A stretch of DNA of 64,000 nt from Cunninghamia lanceolata (lineage: Eukaryota > Streptophyta > Pinopsida > Cupressales > Cupressaceae). The DNA lies in NCBI GenBank assembly GCA_027924645.1, contig BSBN01000850.1, positions 1,674,001 to 1,738,000 of the forward strand. Direction: 5' to 3'. Positions 22,620 through 33,958 of this stretch are shown piece by piece. The notes below the pieces were generated by a model. That model saw nothing but the letters and a program-made list of their open reading frames with translations. It ran no database searches and had not been told where the DNA came from. Position numbers and translations under genes: made by a program. Each line of letters starts with the position of its first letter. Position 1 is the first letter of the stretch.

Positions 22620-22835
22620 CTACATAGCTTCCAGCAGAAGCACTTCTTCTTCTTCTTCATTTCTATTGCTCAGCACACCTTCCCCGTCAAGTATTTCCAT
22701 ATCGAGCCTCTCATCTTGAGTAATCACAGTGTGTGTTTCTTCAAAATTAGCCATTACTTCTTCTATAATGTGCTCCTTATGTAATGGCTTTGACAACACT
22801 TTCATCTTAGAACCATACTTGGTTCTTAGAATCAA
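22620..22835 (-). pseudogene. Acidic Ty3 polyprotein fragment after protease
   Basis: 71 aa, rich in Glu/Asp toward the end (NRNEEEEEVLLLEAM). It lies downstream of the protease and before the copia LTR boundary. No catalytic motif. It is probably the protease-RT linker of the same element. Confidence 0.45.
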
Positions 22836-22917
22836 ATGTGACCAATCTAAAGAAACCCTCTAATCTTTTCTATAAAATCTCTTGATAAACAAACGTCGAA
22901 TACTAGAGGAATATCTA

Positions 22918-23505
22918 TTACAAAAACCTCTTGAAACACATTAATGTTGGGCATGCGTACAACATGAGAGGAAGTTCCTTGAGGAATCCCACTATTTGCA
23001 ACTTTTTTTCATCCAATTGTATCACTCCCTTCTCCATGGGTTCATACATTAGTTTAAGAGTGTCTGCTATTTTCTTAGGCATTATAGTGGCGCTTGCACC
23101 TGAGTCTATCATGGAATTGTGCAATAACCTTTTTCCTACTATCAGAATCAAATAAAATTGAGTAGGTTTAACCTTACCTCCTTTTGCCTTCGAAACCACT
23201 AGGAAAGATGTTGGATCTTGTTGAGGGGCCTTTGGTCGTTCTTCAAATACTCCTTTATTTCTATTGACATATCCTAATCTTAGCTTACCCATTGGTGTTT
23301 TTTTCTCACTTAGTGCCTCTTGCAATAGAGTCTTTTGTTCTGGGATGGACAAAACACCCCATAATGAAACATTAGTGGGAACTCTTTTCAAATTATCTAC
23401 TACATTTAATGGTCTTGGCACTTGTAATCTTTGGAAAACACTAGGGTATTTTGTCCTCTCACCTGGTTGATTTGCAACACCACTATTTTGCATCAATGTG
23501 GCCAT
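22918..23505 (-). CDS. Ty3 retrotransposon aspartic protease fragment, 195 aa
   Basis: Residues about 128-142 read LHNSMIDSGASATIMP, the retropepsin-like active site (DSGA, D134) of plant Ty3 elements. The upstream part contains VPTNVSLWGVLSIPEQKTLL, resembling the spacer before protease in this element type. The frame is intact from Met to its stop, but gag upstream and RT downstream are missing or broken, so this is a fragment. In active elements the protease cleaves the Gag-Pol polyprotein. Confidence 0.8.
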   Translation of the reverse strand: MATLMQNSGVANQPGERTKYPSVFQRLQVPRPLNVVDNLKRVPTNVSLWGVLSIPEQKTLLQEALSEKKTPMGKLRLGYVNRNKGVFEERPKAPQQDPTSFLVVSKAKGGKVKPTQFYLILIVGKRLLHNSMIDSGASATIMPKKIADTLKLMYEPMEKGVIQLDEKKLQIVGFLKELPLMLYACPTLMCFKRFL

Positions 23506-23509
23506 CTCT

Positions 23510-24940
23510 TACCTCTACATTGGTGGGTGAGTAGCTTGAATCGTGGGATTCTTCCTAAAAGTGACTTCAAAGTGTAGCATTCTCACTAGGGCCTCAAAAA
23601 TATTCCTTTTAGATTGGGTATAGTAGTCATATTGTACCTAAGGAGTCCTCAAAGAAGAAGCCTCATTTGCAAAGACTACGTCCTCTTCTTCCACCCATGA
23701 GAAAAGCACATGCTCTAGGGCAATTTCAGCCTCTTTCTTAATGGGCATTCCTTGCATCTGAGACACAAGACCACGTTTTGCACACTAGGTGATTGGTATT
23801 GATATTGTGCTAATTAAGCCTCTTTTTGTAGCCCTTGCCTTCTCTATTCTGCCACCTTCTGCCATAGATTTCCTCTAGTGCCATGTTTAGGCATATGAGC
23901 ATTATTGTAAGGACAACACCATGCATTTGATTCTTCTATCAAATTATTCTGGCCTACAACCAACTCTCAATGAGGATTAGGTGCAACAACTTGCAAAGGT
24001 GCTAGAACTGGGACAATTCGATTTGATGGTTGCAACAGACCTAGCCTTTGGTTCCCTTGATAGTGATTAGACTGGTAAGGTAGATTGTTTCCTTGGAAAC
24101 CTCAATAGGGGGTCTCAGGTTTGTTGCCTTTTGAGGTTTATAAATTAATTTGAAAAACTCTACAGGATGTTTTTCATGTCTTCCATTTCAGATTCCTAAG
24201 GCACAAGTGCTGAGACTAGTGAGGCTTGAGACATTGGGTAAATGTACATGGAAGAGCTAGGTTATGGTGGACTACACAGTTCTGCCTGGGCAGGTATGGA
24301 TAGCTCTAGAAACACAAGCAAAGGAGGCCTTGGAGGAAGTTTCTTAGCATCTATCAAGTTGTTCTCAACCCTTATAGCCAAGTCATATGTATTAGGAAGA
24401 GTCTATCCTCCCAATGATTGAATCATGATTGCTATGTCAGAATTAAAAGCCTTTAGATAGAAAACAATTGCCATACCTTTTGGGGATCAGGCTTCTATTA
24501 GGATCCTTTGCCATGTCTTCTAAAACCTTGTATTGAAGTCTGCTATAGCTTCCTGAGGATCCCTCATGATGGTAATCAATTGTTGTAATAATTAGGATCT
24601 ATCTCCTTTCTCATTGAATCTATTGAAGAACAAGTCTCCCAATTGATCCTAGGTATTGATCAAACTCGGCCGAAGAGACCGATACCAATCTAAAGCTTTC
24701 CCTTTGAAGGTTGCCACAAGCAATTGTAGATCCACTCTCTGTTCTGTCACATAGTGCATTGTGTACACATCTGCCACGTATTACAAATGTTCTGCTAGAG
24801 TCTTGAAATCTTCTCCCATAAATTTTGGGAACTTGGTTTTAAAGCATTTCCTAGGATAGGATCCCATGTATCTGGTGTAATTAGTGGAATCAATGGGCTA
24901 CCATTATTCCAATTAACAAAATTCCTTGGGGGTGTCGGAT
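23510..24940 (-). pseudogene. Ty3 gag remnant
   Basis: The minus-strand translation with stops shows ATFKGKALDWYRSLRP, then DQLGDLFFNRFNEKGD and DPQEAIADFNTRF. This is the characteristic retrotransposon gag pattern (A..WY..L, W..L...F...F, E....F..RF). A glutamine/asparagine-rich stretch follows (near 24000-24120). No clear knuckle is seen. Confidence 0.75.
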
Positions 24941-27083
24941 GAGCCATCTGTGCTGCTAATGTGCCTATTTTGGTTCTTCTATGAGTGACAGTTACTAACT
25001 ATAGAACTAGAAGTGCTAGGTTATTTGTTGAATGACTCCTTATGATAGGCCCTTGGTGCATGAAATCAAGTCTCCAATCTAGCGACTAAAGTGGTCCCAC
25101 TAGGTGTGCAAAAAACTATTGATAGAAAAACTTGCATTAAACTAACAGCAATGGGAAATCTTGAAATGTGGAACTTGCTTTCAAGATAACCTCTGAACTT
25201 TATAGAAGTTGTCCCTTCTTCTAATTCTTTGATTTGTGGGAAAAGGGAAAGAATGCTGAATGTAAATAACTGTAAAATGAAACCTACATCAAGGTGATGT
25301 GCCAAAATGGATTTGAATTATAGACGAGGAAATGACTCACTATTTTCAATTATTGATAACAAAAAAATGAATCACATCTATTCAAATAGCATATATATGC
25401 ATGATTTAATAGTAGATTGTAGGTGTTATTACTAGCAACAAACCTTATAAGCCACAATATCGCAAATATAACAAAATAGAGACTAACAAATAAGCACAGA
25501 ATGTTATTTATCTTCATTGGTGAATGGAGAACAAAGCATAAAAGGCCAAAAGATGCACAGATACACAATATTCAATCTATTTTGAGAAACACCCATGAAG
25601 GCTTTTAGTCCTTTTACTGTTGTATTGAATATTTTTCCATCCTGAGAACAAGCTATAGATCTCACTTTTATACTAATTACTGAGCGAAGATCATTCTTAA
25701 GGAAACTAGAAACTAACTAAAATATAAAGCATAGAAAACTATTAGCTACAGTTCAGACTACATCTTTAGGGACTCAAAACCTGGATGATTTATGCTACTC
25801 TACATGAAGAAACATCTACCACATGGGAGAGGATCGACCAATGGTGCAACAAAAGGAAATTTTTAGAAAACTTCCCTTCCGAAGACAGGTGGTGATGCCA
25901 CACATCCATCCTCCTTTCTCTTCTCCATCAGGTCCCACTAAATATATTTAGGAGTCTTGATACATCACGATTCAAACATGTCCCACCACAATGTATGCTA
26001 CCTCCAAATCCCATAGTAATATTATGAGCGGAGGTACCATGTGTCACCCTTCGGCTAATGGCACAATGGAAAGAACTGTCAGAATTGTTAGCCTCCAAAA
26101 GATGTGAGGATGTGACATTTGGAATCCACTTTCGGTGTCTTAAAGGAAACTTTTGATTGGAAGTAGACCATCACAAATATTATATTTAGGTTGCAACTCT
26201 TTTCTTAAGTTCAACTATTGTTTCTATTGGTGCCTTTGTCCATTTGAATCAAAATTGAATCTAACCATGAACCAAAACATATATTCAAAATGTAGGGCTT
26301 TTTCTCTACAATAATAAAGTACTATTCACTACTATTTAATTAATTCTTTTAGTTTAATTTGAGGTATGTTATTAATATACAAAAATATATGTAATTAATA
26401 TAAATATTACACAATAAATACAATATTATCACATTGGATAGTTTGAGTTTGTATGTTTTATGCAACTCTTTTGTCTAAGAACATAAAACATAGATATGGA
26501 CATCATATATAAAACGACATATGTTCTCAAGTTGTCATATTTAAAAATTATGATTTCTAACAAGTGATTCCTTTTATTCCAAGTTATGTGTATTTAATGT
26601 CCTTTTTTGAAACCCTCAACCACTAATTCATATTCAAAAATCCTAATTTCTAACAAGTGATTCGTCCTAGTCCAAGTTATGTGTAATTAATGTCCTTTTT
26701 TGAGACCCTCAACCACTACTAATTGAAGTACCTACAAGGAAAACATAAGATGTAAGGCTCATCAAATGGTGTATAAATCACATTTAATATAGATTTCAAA
26801 TATGAAATTTATCTACTAATACTCAAATTTCAAAATGAACTCCCTCTCAGTCCACACCAACCCCTCTCAACCAATAGAATTCATGTCCATGGATCAAACA
26901 ACTTAAAAATTTAAGAGGAAAAATTTCTATAAATTAAAACAAAGATTCAATAAATAACTCACATTCAATGTGTTAAATATGTCTAGATTTATCTCAATAT
27001 AGAGCTTATTACAACTACACAACTTATTAAATTGCTCTATTGTTCATTTTATTTCACTCTAGAGATTATTTGAAAACTATGAT
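24941..27083. other. AT-rich sequence without recognisable genes
   Basis: Frames of up to 79 aa (25066-25305, 25350-25568 minus) show no domain. The upstream part may be the 5' leader of the Ty3 remnant. It contains a tandem duplication listed separately. Confidence 0.45.
26549..26728. repeat. Two-copy direct repeat, about 95 bp
   Basis: The units share TTCTAACAAGTGATTC, CCAAGTTATGTGTA and TTTAATGTCCTTTTTTGA-like words, then ACCCTCAACCACTA. They start near 26549 and 26645 and are about 90% alike. Confidence 0.8.
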
Positions 27084-27465
27084 ATGGATCAAGAGGCAAA
27101 CACAATGACATGTAGACTTGTTAGTGGTGATCCAAACTCAAATCCTTCACAATGGATGAGTTTTCATACAAGTGATATAAATTATGTGGAAAAAGATAAG
27201 CTTTTAGAATATGATGTGGTTATTCTAGATGCTCTTGTTAGATTTAAAAGGGGAGCAAAAATTAGGGATAATTGAACTCCTTGGAAGGAACATGAGACCT
27301 TATGCTACAATGTTGCTAAGGAGTGCTAAGGGTACAAGAATCTTTATGTACACTTTTGTCAAAGAGGAAGAAGCTGTAAATAATGGATTTAAAATCCTCT
27401 CCATTATCCATCCTACCAATGAATTTATCAAGTCATTCATCTTGGCCCTTAATCTTTCCACATAA
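27084..27465 (+). pseudogene. Unrecognised coding-like fragment, frameshifted
   Basis: Two overlapping plus-strand frames: 27084-27275 (63 aa, including KLLEYDVVILDALVRFKRGAK) and 27229-27465 (78 aa). Local composition is more codon-like than the surrounding AT-rich DNA, and a single frameshift near 27250 would join them. I do not recognise the family and give no function. It may be chance. Confidence 0.25.
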
Positions 27466-29318
27466 TCTAGTCCTCTAATTATTTTATCATTTATTTTTTA
27501 TAATTAGTTATATCTATAATTAAAACTATGATGATGCAACTTTAAGTCACATTTCGGCCTCCTACAGAGGTGATCTATTTATTCTAGTCATTATGTGAAT
27601 AAAGATCAAATTTTTATCATTAGTTCATTTGTTTTTTATATATGCATTGACTAAACAAAATGGAGGACCACATAGATTCTCATTCTTTATCAACAAAGAA
27701 AAAAGTAGCCTAACATTCCAACATCATTCAACATCATATTAGTGCAAAATTTAAGATGTAGGACTACATATGTTCTCATTCTTTAGTAGCCAAGCAAAAA
27801 TTTGACCTAATGTTTCAATTCCATTGAACATGTTAGTGAAAAATTCTCACAAAAGACTTTGTTTCTCTCGACATTTTTTTAGTTGAACCGAAGAGAAATG
27901 AGCATAAAGATTTCAAAAATATGAAGTAATAAAAGAAGAAATTGTTCTTGATTATAGTGTGTGAGCTACAATTTATTCTAATCAAGGAAAGAATAATCTT
28001 TACATTTTTTTTTCTAAAAAACATCCTAATCCTTCAAACATCTAATAGTTTGTCTTTGGTTTAAAAGTTGAAGCTCAATATGATGGAAAAAATAGATAAG
28101 TCAAGTATGTGTTTGGCATGAAAAAATCTCATGGAATACCTAAACAATCAATATAACATCATGATTCCCAACTAAAAAATTTAATAAAATTAGTTCTTTG
28201 ATGGTAAAATTAAAGAGGAATCTTACACTTTCAAGTAGATCTTCTCTAAAACACAAAAGGAGACAAATTCTTTTTATTAAAGGCTCTAGCTTGCAAGTGA
28301 TGTTATAGCTACATATCATTAATTTCATCAAGTTGAGAATGCAATAACAAATTCATAGGGTTAAACACACATTAACAAGTGTGTTAGTAATCTAAAAAAC
28401 CCAACTATAGTGCATATAATTTCTAGATTCTTCAATGAAAAAATGATAAAACCCTTTAAGAAAGATAATCATAGATATAATTTTCTTCATAGATCATTAA
28501 ATTAGTAAACCACAAATATAAAAATGAAAGACTTATGTACACTAGTGTTAAGACATGTCAAAATTTCTGACAAGTTGTTCTCTTTGTCCTCAACTTATAA
28601 GTTTGTATCATGTTGTTCTTTGCTTCTTTGATTCTATGTAAACCAAAGCATATTTATAACTTCCCTAATCACTAGAGCAAACATATAACTCATTCAACAA
28701 ACCAAAACACAACACACCTTAATCAACACTAAATGTTTACTTTGTAATTCACTTATTGGGTTGTCTATGATGAACAAAGTCAGTGGAGGTGCCATGAAAC
28801 CTACTTACAAACCTCCAAAACTATAGGTAATCCCTATATTCCTCCTTATTATTCCCTCCATTCCTCCCCTTAAATTTATAAAAATAAGCCCCATTTTCTC
28901 TACACCTTTGTCAAACATATGATATGCCTTGTTTACTTCACACCTATGTCAAACATTGGATACATTCTATATTCAATGGCAAGAAATCATAGGGAAATGA
29001 TGATAATATTGGGTTAAATTTTCTTAAGATTGGGCAAGGCAATAGTTAGGGTTATGATTTTAGTTTAACAATAATACAAATTATTAAAATATTTTATTTA
29101 GTTTAAGAGTGTTTAGTATATAGGGTTAAATTATTTAACTTGTTAATTGTGTGTTTATATTATTAGGTATTAGAGATGTCGTAAAATAGGATTAAAAGAA
29201 TGATTTGAGTGTTAGTATGGATAAGACTAGGGAAAAGTTCTTAGTTTTTGGTGACACAGGATTGCCAGTGAACCTGGATGCTCATGCATCAACAATTATG
29301 ACGCATAGTCTTTGAAAT

Positions 29319-29349
<31 letters not shown>

Positions 29350-31100
29350 ATTTTATTACCTATGTTGTTATTGGCTTTATTTGGGCATTTTGAAGACATC
29401 CTCTTGTAGAAGACCCAAATGGGTATCTCCAATTCAATTTTTGTGCAAATTGGACAAAATTTGGCTAAGTTATAGCCAGTCAGAAAAATCATGAGTTCAC
29501 GAATGGCTCAGTTCATTGATGACTCATTTCCATAATGGGTGACTTCGTCGACATGCCTATATACAAAGTTTATTATTGGTGAAGTTTCAAGTTTTAGAAC
29601 TCTATTCACAAAGTCTCAGGTTTTTTAACTTGCAAGTTCATCAATACTTCATTTCACCAACAATCCTTTAATGAGATGAAGTCAACATTTCATTGGTTCG
29701 TGGAGATGTTACATCGCTGATAGGAAGTGCTTAGTTCATAGGTTATGCAAATAGCTAATAAACTGATAAAGGCTTAAGCATGGATTTCAAGTTTTACCAA
29801 ACTTGTTGATAATGTGTGGAAGTCAAATACTGGCAAAAATTCCAAGTTTGAAAAAAAGTTCATTTTTTGATGTGAATGGATCTCTTAGTTGGAAAAAATT
29901 GATATTTTCTAACTAGTTTGTAACTTTCAAAAATTGCCAATTTTGCCGACATGGTTCGAGAAAGTTAATTTTTGCCGATAAAAGGGAATTGAAAACTTTG
30001 GTGGTTCAAAAAAGTTAAGTTTTTCTGATAACACACTTCGACAAACTTTAATTTCGTAAGCAGGACTTTTTGCCAACAGCCTCTATGTCAGAGAAGTTTA
30101 GGGTTTCAAACCTTAAGGCAAAGTTGATAAAGGATTCCTTGGTTCGAAGATATTATAATTTTTTGACAGCTTAAGGCTTACACTGACCAACAGTAGTTTG
30201 TAAAATTATTATTTTTCTAATAAAGAAGGGATATGCTAAAGTTTGGAGAAGCAAACTTTTTCAGATAAGCATTTAGCATTGAGGTTCAGAAACCTGAGCA
30301 TTCGTCAATAACATGGAAGTTTTGAAAAGTTTGTTTTTCCTGATAGAAGTAATGAAATGATATAAGATTCCATGTTTTGCAGAATGGGCATTTTGTTGAT
30401 AATGCTTAGAGCCTGGACATATGTCTAAGATGATGGATATACAATAGCGACTGGGGATTTGTTTATGAAAGGGTTGATGATGGAGGTTTATTTTGTTCTA
30501 ACAGTTATGTGCAGTTGTATAACAATTTGGGGCAGTTGAACTGTTTGAGCAGAGTTCCATAAATGTAATTTCTTGGTTCTATTGTTGGTTCAATAGTTCA
30601 ATAGTGGATTGATTCAGTTAGATCTTCCTGGTTTGATCTCTTGGAGGAAATAGATGTTGGAGATGTAACCAAAGATTGATGTATCTTGATGACTATGTAA
30701 TGCATTTTTGTACCCCGGTAATCCTTTTGTTGCTACTAATAATAGATTCATTTTTTTGGTGGTGTGGTGTTTGTGTTATTATTTGTATTTGCTTCCTAAT
30801 TCAATAGTCTGATAAGACCCCTAAGTTAAGTCCTGCATCGATTGTCTACCCTTGGTTAATGGTCTAAAAGACATGTTTTTTACACCTTTTATGAATGTCA
30901 CTATTGTGGTATCATGTTTGATGATGTGGACCGAAAACCTTAGGTTTAAGTAATGAACTTACCAAGTAAATTGTTACAGAAATACGAGTCTCATTTGAAA
31001 TTACCACATAGGATTTTGAGAGGTGTGAAGTTAGGGTGCACAACTATTGGGTCCTTTCCACCTTTTGGGTTAAGTTTTTATTCATTTTGAAAATCTCCAT
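27466..31100. other. AT-rich intergenic sequence, no gene supported
   Basis: Stops are frequent on both strands. 29480-30500 has recurring TTTTGCCGA/GATAA and TTCGACAAA words of unclear origin. Around 30700-30900 nothing diagnostic of an LTR was found. A TA microsatellite is listed separately. Confidence 0.45.
29319..29344. repeat. (TA)n microsatellite
   Basis: About 13 TA dinucleotides. Confidence 0.9.
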
Positions 31101-32043
31101 TATACATGGACATGTTAGGTTATTGACTAATGAGATACATATGGTTCACATCTTAAAATGTGGCTTGGAGAATTTAGAAGAGTAAGGAGGTAAAGGACAA
31201 GTAGAGGTAGAAGATGGATTATAAGATAAGAGTTTCACTTTTGAAATTTAATTCTCATACTCTCACAAGCTTGCACACATTTTTTTAAAAGTATAATGGA
31301 AATAGAATAATATTTTATTATTTATCTAGATACAAGAAAAATTTTCATGAAGATGCACTAAATTTCATAATTGATGAGATGATAATGCATTTAGGATAGA
31401 ATGAACTTGTAAAAACTCACAAAATCATTCACCTATTTAGTATGGCCTTGCTTACAAAGCATAAAGTTGGTAAATCCTCTAGGCCAACTCATCAAATGAG
31501 TGAGTGAGATTTACATCAAGGGAATAGAACCACTCTAAGTTGTAGTCATTTAAATTTCTAAGGAAGAGTTTTACCAAAATGTGGTCATCATAATTTAGAT
31601 CAATACATGTAGCATTAAACAAATGCACGTGTTGTAGTCACCCTTGCCATTATACATTTTGAATTGGCAAGCTATGAACACATGGGAAAAAGAGACAAAG
31701 AATGTTAGAAGAAAGAAGTTTATGGTGAATATTTATTGTAATCTCAATTATAGATGATAAAGAGGGGAGAGCTTAGAAAGATGGTATTGCAAAACCCCAT
31801 GCTCTAGACAAGATATTTACGAGGATCATAGAAAGAAGAATGGAGGAGGGATGAGACTATAAGAGACATGGTTAGAAGAAGGAAAAATAAAATTTGAGAT
31901 AGAAGAGGGAACAAATATGTTTTGGAGATCATGGGATAGGAAAGAGGAGTGGATTTATGAATATATGTGTAAGAAGTATGCAAAGTAGGCCAAGAAATAG
32001 GTAAGCTAAGAAGAGGAATATGTAAATTGAAGGGGCTGAGAGT
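31101..32043. other. Purine-rich sequence, part of an interrupted segment
   Basis: Rich in AGAGG/GGAAG words on the plus strand. Similar composition resumes at 33954-34532 and 40013-40140, suggesting one older sequence split by the two elements at 32044 and 34533. No genes seen. Confidence 0.4.
32039..32043. repeat. Target-site duplication AGAGT, left
   Basis: AGAGT precedes the LTR start TGTTGGC. The same five bases follow the element at 33954-33958. Confidence 0.85.
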
Positions 32044-33166
32044 TGTTGGCTAGGCATGATAAGTGTTGTCATTGATGGTAACTAAGTCTCTACTACACAT
32101 CCACATTGCTTAATTTACCCATACTAGAAATCAGATTAAAGATTTGTCTAAGTCTGGGAAGTCAAGAACAGAGTGTGTGACAGGGTCCGGTATCTTGGTC
32201 CAGATCTCTTTGGTGGAAAGTCATAATTTTTTTTGGATCTAAGGTAGTCATAAGCATTTTTAAGACAATCTAAATCTAGATTTTTGGCCTCCGGTGATAA
32301 AGGATTAGAAATTTATTAGCTTCTGAGTATTGGGTTAACAATTTGATAGAGCAGTCAGAAGAAGAACAGGTTGACCTTGTAAATAATCTTGGTTCCCGAT
32401 GTATGGAAGTTGTTGATTGGGAAAGAAATGATGACCAGTGATAGTAGCTGACCTAATTAATGATTAGTGAGTGCAATTTTCGGTTCGCGTCTCAAGTTAT
32501 GCATGGATCTAGCTGACAGAGAAGAGTATTTAATAAAGTTCCAAGTGTTCTTGAAGTTGATTGGAAAGTAATTAAAGATCAGGATGCGGATATATATAGC
32601 CGATGGATTTGGATGATTTTGGTGTGTGTGTGTGTGTGTGTGTGTTGTGACTATGGTGTAATTGCGAAAAGAGTAGAGATCAAAAGTTCAGATGTTAGCA
32701 GAGTAGTAAGAGGAGCAAAGTAAGGATGAAGTGTGTCAAGTCAGTTTTCTATGCTTAATTGGAACTGAACTCCAACATTGATAGATGCTAAATATTAGTT
32801 CAAATTCATTGTAATCTTCTTTCTATAGGCAGCGAGCCTTTTGTAGGCTGTGAGCCTTCTTTTGAGCAGTGAGCTTTGGGCAGTGAGCCTGAATGCATGT
32901 ACATTCCCCATTGTAATACTTTTAACACAGTATAATATTTGTGTGTTAACCCCCACCGTGGTTTTTCCCTTAACTGGGTTTCCACGTCAAAAATCTTGGT
33001 GTCAAGTGTGTTATTTATGTTTCTTCTCATGTGTTATTGATTGATGCTGAAATGTTTGTATCATTAATTTGATTATAAGTTGCAAAGGAAGATTAAAGGT
33101 AGAAAAGTTTAAATTGTGTGACAACTGATTCACCCCCCCTCTTAGTTGTCTGAACCTAATCCAACA
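32044..33166 (+). repeat. 5' LTR, 1123 bp
   Basis: It starts TGTTGGCTAGG and ends AATCCAACA. Near 32828-32890 it has four GGCAGTGAGCC-like motifs; near 32945-33000 the conserved GTGGTTTTTCCC to TTTCCACGTCAAAAAT block; at 33120-33150 the stem-loop. A short GT repeat is at 32622-32645. Confidence 0.88.
33120..33150 (+). promoter_or_regulatory. Stem-loop next to PBS
   Basis: GACAACTGA pairs with TTAGTTGTC, leaving one G-T (G-U in RNA) pair. The loop is C-rich. It lies 16 nt before the LTR end and is homologous to the structures at 21067 and 51658. Confidence 0.8.
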
Positions 33167-33182
33167 ATTGGTATCAAAGAAA
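33167..33182 (+). promoter_or_regulatory. Primer binding site, tRNA-iMet type
   Basis: ATTGGTATCAAAGAA follows the LTR. It agrees with TGGTATCAGAGC except for G to A at one position. Confidence 0.75.
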
Positions 33183-33189
33183 GGTTCCT

Positions 33190-33825
33190 TTGAAAAAGTT
33201 TAATAGTTTAAGGAAGGTCTGGGAAGGTAGTAAAATAGATGAATATAAGCTTCAAGGGAAACTTAATCTTGCCCTAGATGATCTTGAGCAGTCCAGGGCA
33301 AAAGTCCAAGAGCTGCAAGATAACCTCAAAAAGGCTGAAGACTTCATTGAGATTTTAAAAGGAAAATTGAGCAAATCCAATGCAAAAGGAGAGGAGCAAC
33401 CTCTTCTATTGGGAAATCATTATGAAGATAAGGCCCTGAAAGAGAAGACAAAGGAATGTGAAAATTTAGCTAAAGAAGTTGTTGTCCTAAAACATGAGAT
33501 GGAATCTGGGGTGATGAGACTAACCAAGGAAATTGAAGATAGGAAGAAAACTGAAGAAGAGATGAATCAAAATCTGAAAGAGAGAACTGAAGAATGCTAT
33601 AGATTGGATGGAATAGCTGGTCTCCTAGAATCTAATCCACAAGTAAGTAGAAACAATGAGAGAGAACTTGAGAAACAATGTGCATTCCCCATTGTAATAC
33701 TTTTAACAGAGTATAATCTTTGTGGGTTAACCCCCACCATGGTTTTTCCCTTAACCGGGTTTCCACATCAAAAATCTTGGTGTCAAGTGTGTTATTTATG
33801 TTTATGCTCATGTGTTATTGATTGA
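33190..33825 (+). CDS. Coiled-coil gag-like protein fused to LTR sequence, 211 aa
   Basis: Residues 1-163 are highly charged and heptad-like (ALDDLEQSRAKVQELQDNLK, then KHEMESGVMRLTKEIEDRKK), predicting a long coiled coil. They are homologous to the minus-strand sequence at 57960-58600 in the large element, where the same words ALDDLE, DDFI.ELK.KLS and RHEMESGVM occur and where CCHC knuckles follow. From about residue 164 the frame runs into 3' LTR sequence, so the 46-aa hydrophobic tail is a deletion product. The start 24 bp past the LTR fits the family's gag start. The frame has no stop in 211 codons; expression is unknown. No catalytic domain. Confidence 0.7.
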   Translation: MKKFNSLRKVWEGSKIDEYKLQGKLNLALDDLEQSRAKVQELQDNLKKAEDFIEILKGKLSKSNAKGEEQPLLLGNHYEDKALKEKTKECENLAKEVVVLKHEMESGVMRLTKEIEDRKKTEEEMNQNLKERTEECYRLDGIAGLLESNPQVSRNNERELEKQCAFPIVILLTEYNLCGLTPTMVFPLTGFPHQKSWCQVCYLCLCSCVID

Positions 33826-33953
33826 TGCTGAAATGTTTGTATCATTAATTTGATTATAAGTTGCAAAGGAAGATTAAAGGTAGAAAAGTTTAAATTGTGT
33901 GACAACTGATTCAACACCCCCCCCCCCCTTAGTTGTCTGGACCTAATCTAGCA
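33681..33953 (+). repeat. Partial 3' LTR, 273 bp
   Basis: From the CATTCCCCATTGTAATAC word onward it matches 32893-33166 with few changes, including a second stem-loop at 33901-33935 whose loop has expanded to a run of about 12 C. It ends CTAGCA just before AGAGT. Confidence 0.88.
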
Positions 33954-33958
33954 AGAGT
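33954..33958. repeat. Target-site duplication AGAGT, right
   Basis: Same five bases as 32039-32043. Confidence 0.85.

Larger units (their letters stand above)
22560..24940 (-). mobile_element. Ty3/gypsy remnant: gag and protease
   Basis: Gag-like sequence (about 24940-23510) followed by protease (23505-22918) on the minus strand. The RT and everything beyond are missing where the copia LTR begins near 22547, suggesting that the copia insertion, or a deletion beside it, removed the rest. No LTR for this element was identified. Confidence 0.75.
32044..33953 (+). mobile_element. Deleted member of the gag-only LTR family
   Basis: A full 5' LTR (32044-33166), PBS, 0.5 kb of coiled-coil coding sequence and only the last 273 bp of the 3' LTR, flanked by AGAGT duplications. 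The LTR aligns with those of the 51.6-59.7 kb element in reverse complement (for example TTGTCATTGATGG followed by ACACATCC). An internal deletion that joined the coding region to the 3' LTR explains the structure. It is smaller than its relative (1.9 vs 8.1 kb). Confidence 0.88.

Noticed and set aside
32806..33044. Plus and minus frames in the 32-33 kb LTR
   Set aside because: Inside a defined LTR and partly repeated at 33.7 kb as a consequence of LTR duplication.
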